64,000 bases of DNA from Zingiber officinale (Eukaryota > Streptophyta > Magnoliopsida > Zingiberales > Zingiberaceae), in contig NC_056002.1 in NCBI RefSeq assembly GCF_018446385.1, positions 31,854,636 through 31,918,635 of the forward strand, in the 5' to 3' direction. How positions within the stretch are numbered: position 1 is the first letter of the stretch; every line of letters starts with the position of its first letter. Position numbers and translations under genes: made by a program. Positions 58,214 to 64,000 of the stretch are shown here, piece after piece. The notes under the pieces are model-generated. The model made no database searches. It was not told the DNA's origin and saw only the letters and a program-made list of their open reading frames with translations.

Positions 58214-58278
<65 letters not shown>

Positions 58279-58640
58279 CAATCAGTAATTCTATATGTTT
58301 TTTTTAGCTTTTACTTTTTGTTTAAAATATATGCCCATGTAGTTTGTTTGGTTATGAAAATAATTCTCTGTTTACTATTTTTAAACGTTTTTTTAAGTTT
58401 AATCTTAGAATATCCATGTAAGTTTTATATAAATATATAATTTAGAATTAAAAAATTACTTTAGATATTCACTTTTCCCTTCACCCTGTATTAATTTTTT
58501 TATTTTTTATTATCTGTCCTCTATAATATTTAAGAAATAGAATATAAAGAAATAGGATATATTCTTCACATTTAGAGAAATATTATTTATAAATATAAAT
58601 TTTAATGAATAAATAGGATAATTACTGATCATGTCCGAAA
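58021..58640. other. AT-rich intergenic region with microsatellite
   Basis: There is no reading frame of note. It contains the (TAA)n run at 58216-58277 and A/T-rich sequence up to the gypsy LTR piece that begins near 58641. Confidence 0.6.
58216..58277. repeat. (TAA)n microsatellite
   Basis: About twenty perfect TAA units lie 400 bp downstream of SEC24. A run of this length is likely to be polymorphic. Confidence 0.97.
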
Positions 58641-61600
58641 ATCATGGAAACGGTAAGCTAGAGATGCGGTTGTTGCGTTGACTGGATGTAGACCACGCTC
58701 CGGCCTGCAAGCACAAGAAACGTCAGTGCCGAGCCAGGAAAGGAGTCCCCAACGTTGACCCTCCGATGCTCAAATCGGTCATAGGCACGAAGAAGAAGAT
58801 GAAATTGTTGGTTGCTACTCGGAATATCGCACTGGTTCCCCTGTATAAAATTTTTGTATAAGTTCCGAATCTTTCCTAACAACCTATTGTATTTTTTAGA
58901 AATTAAACTTAGAATCACAAACAAAACTTAACATTATTGATTTCAAGTTCAACTTATCAGTTCTTAGAGGTTTAGACTTGGATCGCAAACGATACTTAAC
59001 ATTATTAATCTAAATCCACTCATGTTACAAAGTTGATTAAATATTTATTTCAAAGATCGGCTTCCAGGTTAAACATGACAAGACACTAGGCCTTTTTGGA
59101 TATGGGATCATCCACCACTTCCTAGACAAAATCTTTCAACGAAATTCAATATTTAATCTCCTTATAATAACCCTAGGTTTAACCACTAAGAACAATCGAA
59201 TCACATGATCGAAAAACAAAAGAAACACAAAATCGAAACATAAAATCGATTGCCTAAAACCGATAGCCTCTTGTATTTGGTATTTCAAAATCCATACAAA
59301 GAAAACTAGTATGATGCGGAATAAGACAACTAGTTATACTTTTCTTTGTACCTAAAGACCTCTTGATCTTCTGTATTCTTCACCTCCTCTTGGACGTTGT
59401 GTGGGCGACGATCTACCAAGATGAATTCCACCAGGATCACTTCTTCTCCAAGACTCTTGAGCCATCATGGGATGCCAAAATAGGAAATTTTCTTCTTCTT
59501 CTTCTCCTTCTCCTTCAAGCAACCGACCACCAAGTGCTTCTCATCTTCTTCTTATTCCTCTCCGAACAACCAGCCACAAGGATATAGCAACCCTCGATGC
59601 CGCCGTCCCTAAGGAAACAAAAAAGGTGACAAGATGAAGGTGGTGCCCCTGGCTACAAGAAAGAAGAAAGGAAGGGAGCATGACCGACCATCAAGGAAAT
59701 AGAGAGGGAATAAGAATATGTTGTCTTAGCCATGAGACACCCTCTCCCCCTCTTTTATAATCCTTAGTCTTGGTAAAAAAGGAAAGTTTAATTAAAACTT
59801 CATTTTAATCTTCTTATGGCCGACCACATCATGATATACTAAAAAGGAAAATTTTTACAACAAAAAATTAAAGTTTCCTTTTAAACCATGATGTTTACAA
59901 AAGGGAAAATTTTAAACATAATTAAAACTTCCTTATTTGTGGTCTCCCTCTAAAGAGGAAATTTTAATAACAATTAAAATCTCTCTTTTTAAATTTACTA
60001 TTGTACATGACAATAAAGGAAAGTTTTAAAAATTAATCTCTCTATTTTAAAAACATGTAGACAACTACAAAAAAGGAAAGATTAATTAAAACTTCTCTTT
60101 TTAAATCTAAAGGGAAATAAGGGAAGATTTTAACAAAATTAAAATCTCTCTTTAATCTTTTGTATATAGATATAAAAGGAAAGATTTTAAAATCTAAAAC
60201 TCTCTTTTTAAAACCATGAGGATGATTATAAAAGGAAATTTTAAAAATAAAATTTCTCTTTTAAATCCCTTTCATGAATGACTATAAAAGGAAAAATTTT
60301 AACAAAAATTAAAATTTCCTTTAATCCTATGTGGCCGACCCCATGCTTGGACACCAAGCATGATTTGGCTGGCCACTACTTGTGCTCCAAGCCTATACTT
60401 GGCCGACCCCCTTGCTCCAAGCAAGGTTGTGTCCGACCCATTACTTGGATAAGAAGTGGACTTAGTGGATACAAGGTTTTATAGAGGCTACAACAGGAAC
60501 CGAGAGGAGAAATTGGTTTTGGTCTCTCGATGAGCTTGAGCTTCCTGTGTTCGCCCCGAACACCCAACTCAAGTTCATCAATAATAACTCATACCACTAA
60601 AGAGTTATTATTGAACTACCGCACCAATCCCAAATTACATTATGGGCTCCTTTTTATTATGAGTGCATTAATCTCCCTGTGTTTAAGATATTGAATGCCA
60701 ACTAATTAAATGAGTTACTAATAACTCACTTAATTAATATCTAACTCCAAGAGTAGTACCACTCAACTTTATTGTCATTCCGGACTAGGTCCACCTGCAG
60801 GGTTTACATGACAATCCTTATGAGATCCTCAAGGGGACATCATCAACCTAAATTACTAGGACACAATTTCATTCTATAATCAACAACACACCATATAAAT
60901 GATATCATTTCCCAACTTATCGAGCCTATTAATTTATCAAACTAAATCACACCCTTTGATAAATTAAAGAAATAAATATTAAATATACATGCTTGTTATT
61001 ATATCATGATTAAGAGTATGCACTTCCATAATAATAGAGGTTTTGTTCTTTTATATAGTCAATATAAAATGAAACTACCTCAAATGATCCTGCTCAATAT
61101 ACTCATAGTATACTAGTGTAATATTATAGTCAAGATAAACTATTACCAAATTACATTACAACCACTCCAATGGTTTGTCCCATTCCATCTTGGTTGTGAG
61201 CTACTATTTATAATTTATAAGGATCTGATAACATGATCTTCTGTGTGTCTCCTCACATCATGTTATTTACAATATAAATTAAATGAGCAACTACACTTAG
61301 CATAAATATAGACAGTTAACCAATGTGATTTTTATTTCTAAATAAATATTTATACAAAAGATAGGCTTTTTGTATACATTCCAACAGAAACAACAATAAC
61401 ACAAGCGCCAAAAGTGAATTACGTATACCTCCGTCGGTGTACATATCCTCTTTATATAATGCCTTGGTGGGTGATGTGCGCATTTTTCGAGTCATGAGCA
61501 CGTTCTCCCATAGGTTGCAGACACGTTCCCCAATTGGTTCTGAACACGTGGTCTTGGACACATTCTCCAATTGGGCGTGGGCACGTCCTCCTATTTGTCT

Positions 61601-61706
61601 GTCGTACGATCCGCTTGTAGACCATGCCACGTGTTGGCGATGCCATCTCACAAAAGTATATCCAAATACACGTCAGCGGTCCCGCCACTCGGTCGAGCAG
61701 AATAGC
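58641..61706 (-). mobile_element. Gypsy LTR E (Tat-type), split by a solo copia LTR
   Basis: The left part (58641-58805) reads gttgactgg, gccgagcc, ccctccgatgctcaa, matching 27115-27220 in the LTR of gypsy A. The right part (61387-61706) holds an ATTATATAAAG box on the minus strand (61450-61460) and repeated cacgttctcc/cacgtcctcc motifs. The LTR's own 3' end, primer-binding site and body are absent, so it is a truncated LTR. The solo copia LTR at 58806-61386 interrupts it. Confidence 0.7.
58806..61386 (-). mobile_element. Solo LTR of the copia A family, reversed (2581 bp)
   Basis: On the + strand it starts TGTTGGTTGCTACTCGG and ends TGTATACATTCCAACA. The flanks are gaaat (58801-58805) and gaaac (61387-61391), a 4-of-5 match that I read as a decayed TSD. 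It is most like the solo LTR at 24079-26653, sharing the expanded zone of aaggaaagattttaa...ctctctt units (59770-60290). Confidence 0.93.
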
Positions 61707-62600
61707 TGTAAATACCGCAAAATTAAATAATAAATGTTATAAGATGAAAAATCTTATTGGATTTTTTTCAGAATTTTTAAAAATTTTTCGGGAATTAAAT
61801 GGAGTCCGTATGACTCGTTCTGAGGAGATGAATCGGAGGGGCCAGTTGGAGGCCGGTTTGAAATACCAAATTAAATTAGGATTTGATTGAGGAATTAACG
61901 TAGGTTTTAATTACCTAAACCTAAGTTATATATCTTAATTTAAACCTAATTTCTCTTCTACCGATCCTCTCCGCATCTTCTTCCCCGATTCCAAACTTCT
62001 CCTCACGCGCGCACGATGCCGCCACCGCGCCAATCGCCGCGAGCTCACCGTCGGCGGCGGTTTTCTTCTCCAGTGTGCATCATCAACATCAAGCTACCAG
62101 GTGGCCTGAGCCTCCCTCCTCCCTCCACCTCTCGTGCTGCTACGATCCGTCGACCCACGAGACGCCGGAGCCAAGTCGCCCCCTTTTCGGATGTCATCAT
62201 CGCACGGTCTCCAATCGCCTCTCCTCCTCACCAAATCTTGGACCAGGGGGGGGGGTACTACAACGCCTCGTCTCCCTTCGTCGGAGCCTTTCTTGAAGCT
62301 GTGCCCTAGCTCAAACTTGTTGTCGGCGACCATTATTTCCCCCACCTGGTGACTTTCGCTCGCTATCCTAGCCTTTGGAGTCAGATGTGGATCATTGCCG
62401 GTTACGCAGGAGAAGTGGTAGTCACTGTTCTCCTCTACCCCATTTTTGGATCTTCTTTTCTTTTTGGCGTTGAGAGCATTTTGTTACTCTATGGTGATCT
62501 TGGAGGTTAGCGATTAAACCTAGCATTTGATTTGGGTGTTTGATTTATGTAGAGTTGATTAGAGCAGTGACATTTCTTGTGCTTAACAGGTTGATATGGG
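61707..62600 (+). repeat. Truncated Del/Tekay-like LTR
   Basis: It starts TGTAAATACCGC and shares the early layout of the solo LTRs at 16539 and 38954: cagaattttta...tttttcggg, the motif ggagt/ctcatatgac or gtatgac, and then a GC-rich zone (61970-62420). No GTGACA end is found before other repeats begin, so its 3' part is missing. The right limit is approximate. Confidence 0.7.
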
Positions 62601-62652
62601 TTAAGTTTCATAGGTCCCCGATAAGGAAGGGAAAGAAGATAATCAAAGGAAG

Positions 62653-63436
62653 TAGGCTAATATCGGCCGGTATATACCTCCAAAGGAGGTAGGTTTGTAT
62701 CGACCGAAATATGCCTCCAAGGAGGAAAACTTATATTAATTGGCATATACCTCAGAGGAGGTAGGCTAATATCGGCCAGGATATACCTCCAAAGGAGGTA
62801 GGTTTGTATCGACCGAAATATGCCTCCAAGGAGGAAGACTTATATTAATTGGCATATACCTCAAAGGAGCTAGGCTAATATCGGCCGGGATATACCTCCA
62901 AAGGAGGTAGGTTTGTATCGACCGAAATATGCCTCCAAGGAAGGAGACTTATATTAATTGGCATATACCTCAGAGGAGATAGGCTAATATCGGCCGGGAT
63001 ATATCTCCAAAGGAGGTAGGTTTGTATCGACCGAAATATGCCTCCAAGGAGGGAGACTTATATTAATTGGCATATACCTCAGAGGAGGTAGGCTAATATC
63101 GGCCGGGATATACCTCCACAGGAGGTAGGTTTGTATCGACTGAAATATGCCTCCAAGGAGGAAGACTTATATTAATTAGCATATACCTCAGAGGAGGTAG
63201 GCTAATATCGGCCGGGATATACCTCCAAAGGAGGTAAGTTTGTATCGACCGAAATATGCCTCCAAGGAGGAAGACTTATATTAATTGGCATATACCTCAG
63301 AGGAGGTAGGCTAATATCGGCCGGGATATACCTCCAAAGGAGGTAGGTTTGTATCGACCGAAATATACCTCCAAGGAGGAAGACTTATATTAATTGACAT
63401 ATACCTCAGAGGAGGTAGGTTAATATCGGCCGGGAT
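62653..63436. repeat. 109-bp tandem repeat array
   Basis: taggctaatatcggcc starts at 62653, 62762, 62871, 62980, 63089, 63198 and 63307, with a variant at 63416, an exact 109-bp period over seven full units. Each unit carries two or three tacctcc...ggagg inverted motifs (atatacctccaaaggaggta) that could fold into hairpins. Copies are very similar, suggesting recent amplification. There are no unique spacers. Confidence 0.97.
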
Positions 63437-64000
63437 GAGTAATATAGAAGGGTACCGATAGAAGCCTCATGAGGAATAATAATCATTAACTAAACCTAGT
63501 CATGATTAACTTCGACCGATACAAGGAACCTTGGTACATTGAGCTATCCGCGATATAATAAAAGCAGGAGAAGTGAGAAGAAATGATAGAAACACTTTAA
63601 GAGGACTCATGAGAGAGAATATAGGTAAATATTTCAAATAAAATAATTAATGAAGATATCTGCAATATGTGATTCTATGACAGGTATTATATTTTGGCGG
63701 GAAATGCGTTTTAGATTGTTTTGCAGGTGCTAAACGACAAAGAAGGTACATTTGGGGTACAAGAAAGATTCCTTAAAAGTCATTCACCATAAGTACGCAG
63801 CTGACGTGATCTCCTAACAAACTCTAACAAACCGGTGTCCACTTCATGACTACGGAGGTTATATGAAGTGGTATAAAAGGGGGAATCCTCTCTGTTGGCT
63901 AGGTAAGTTCACATCATTGTGCACATTCGTAACCCTAATTTTGCAACTACTGTTCATCTTCTTCCTCCTTCTTCTTCTTCCACACAAAGAGAGATCACTG
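63437..64000 (+). other. Probable start of a gypsy-type LTR/promoter region
   Basis: No gene is visible. A TATAAAAGG box lies at 63872-63880, about 20-30 bp before ctctctgttggct and a pyrimidine-rich leader at the window edge (cttcttcctcc), as in the LTR of gypsy B. The array at 62653-63436 directly precedes it. The body would lie outside the window, so this is an inference. Confidence 0.45.

Noticed and set aside
62653..63436. Regular direct repeats resembling a CRISPR array
   Set aside because: The repeats are head-to-tail without unique spacers and lie in plant nuclear DNA, so this is a tandem satellite-like array.
1..64000. A novel multi-gene host or defence system
   Set aside because: I looked for clustered non-transposon reading frames with shared orientation or spacing and found none. 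Apart from SEC24, all protein-like sequence belongs to retroelements.

Overview
This is plant nuclear DNA, almost certainly from a flowering plant with a repeat-rich genome. It holds one intact host gene, a twelve-coding-exon SEC24 (COPII coat) gene on the + strand at 51411-57815. Nearly everything else is retrotransposon: Ty1/copia and Ty3/gypsy coding remains, LTRs with TG...CA ends and 5-bp target-site duplications (TSDs), and primer-binding sites matching initiator-Met tRNA. The long Del/Tekay-like LTRs and the Tat-type gypsy elements would suit a monocot, but I cannot name the species.

Layout, left half. Positions 1-27967 are one old Tat-lineage Ty3/gypsy element (element A, minus strand; its 3' LTR lies beyond the left edge). 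Other elements inserted into it: (i) a degraded Ty1/copia element with 2.4-kb LTRs at 2231-11653; (ii) a gag-only LTR element at 13063-20015 (TSD tttac), which itself carries a 2.8-kb solo LTR at 16539-19354 (TSD gaaag); (iii) a solo copia LTR at 21388-23793 (TSD ggaag); (iv) a solo copia LTR in the other orientation at 24079-26653 (TSD agctc). Removing these in thought brings gag, protease, reverse transcriptase, RNase H and integrase of element A into consecutive order.

Middle. A young non-autonomous LTR element at 28337-36673 (TSD gaact) has two 2677-bp LTRs that are almost identical and an interior without recognisable coding capacity. A second Tat-type element (B, + strand) starts at 37557; its gag is split by a 3.05-kb solo LTR at 38954-42006 (TSD aaggg). 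At about 42085 it is joined to the remains of a small minus-strand copia element (D), which contains a 3.4-kb non-autonomous CACTA DNA transposon at 42303-45742 (TSD tag). A third Tat-type element (C, minus strand) follows at 46089-47689, then an old copia-LTR fragment.

Right half. AT-rich intergenic DNA (48136-50170) leads into the SEC24 gene. Its eighth coding intron has U12-type (minor spliceosome) signals. Downstream come a (TAA)n microsatellite, a gypsy LTR split by another solo copia LTR (58806-61386), a truncated Del/Tekay-like LTR, a 109-bp-period tandem array (62653-63436) and what looks like another gypsy LTR promoter running off the right edge.

I found no CRISPR array, rRNA, tRNA gene or bacterial-type operon. 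The genes do not form a pathway: SEC24 is the only functional host gene, and the rest is a record of successive transposition, LTR-LTR recombination and deletion. The items I consider least ordinary are the gag-only element, the U12-type intron in SEC24, the three Tat elements or LTRs associated with private tandem arrays, and the CACTA element nested in copia D.
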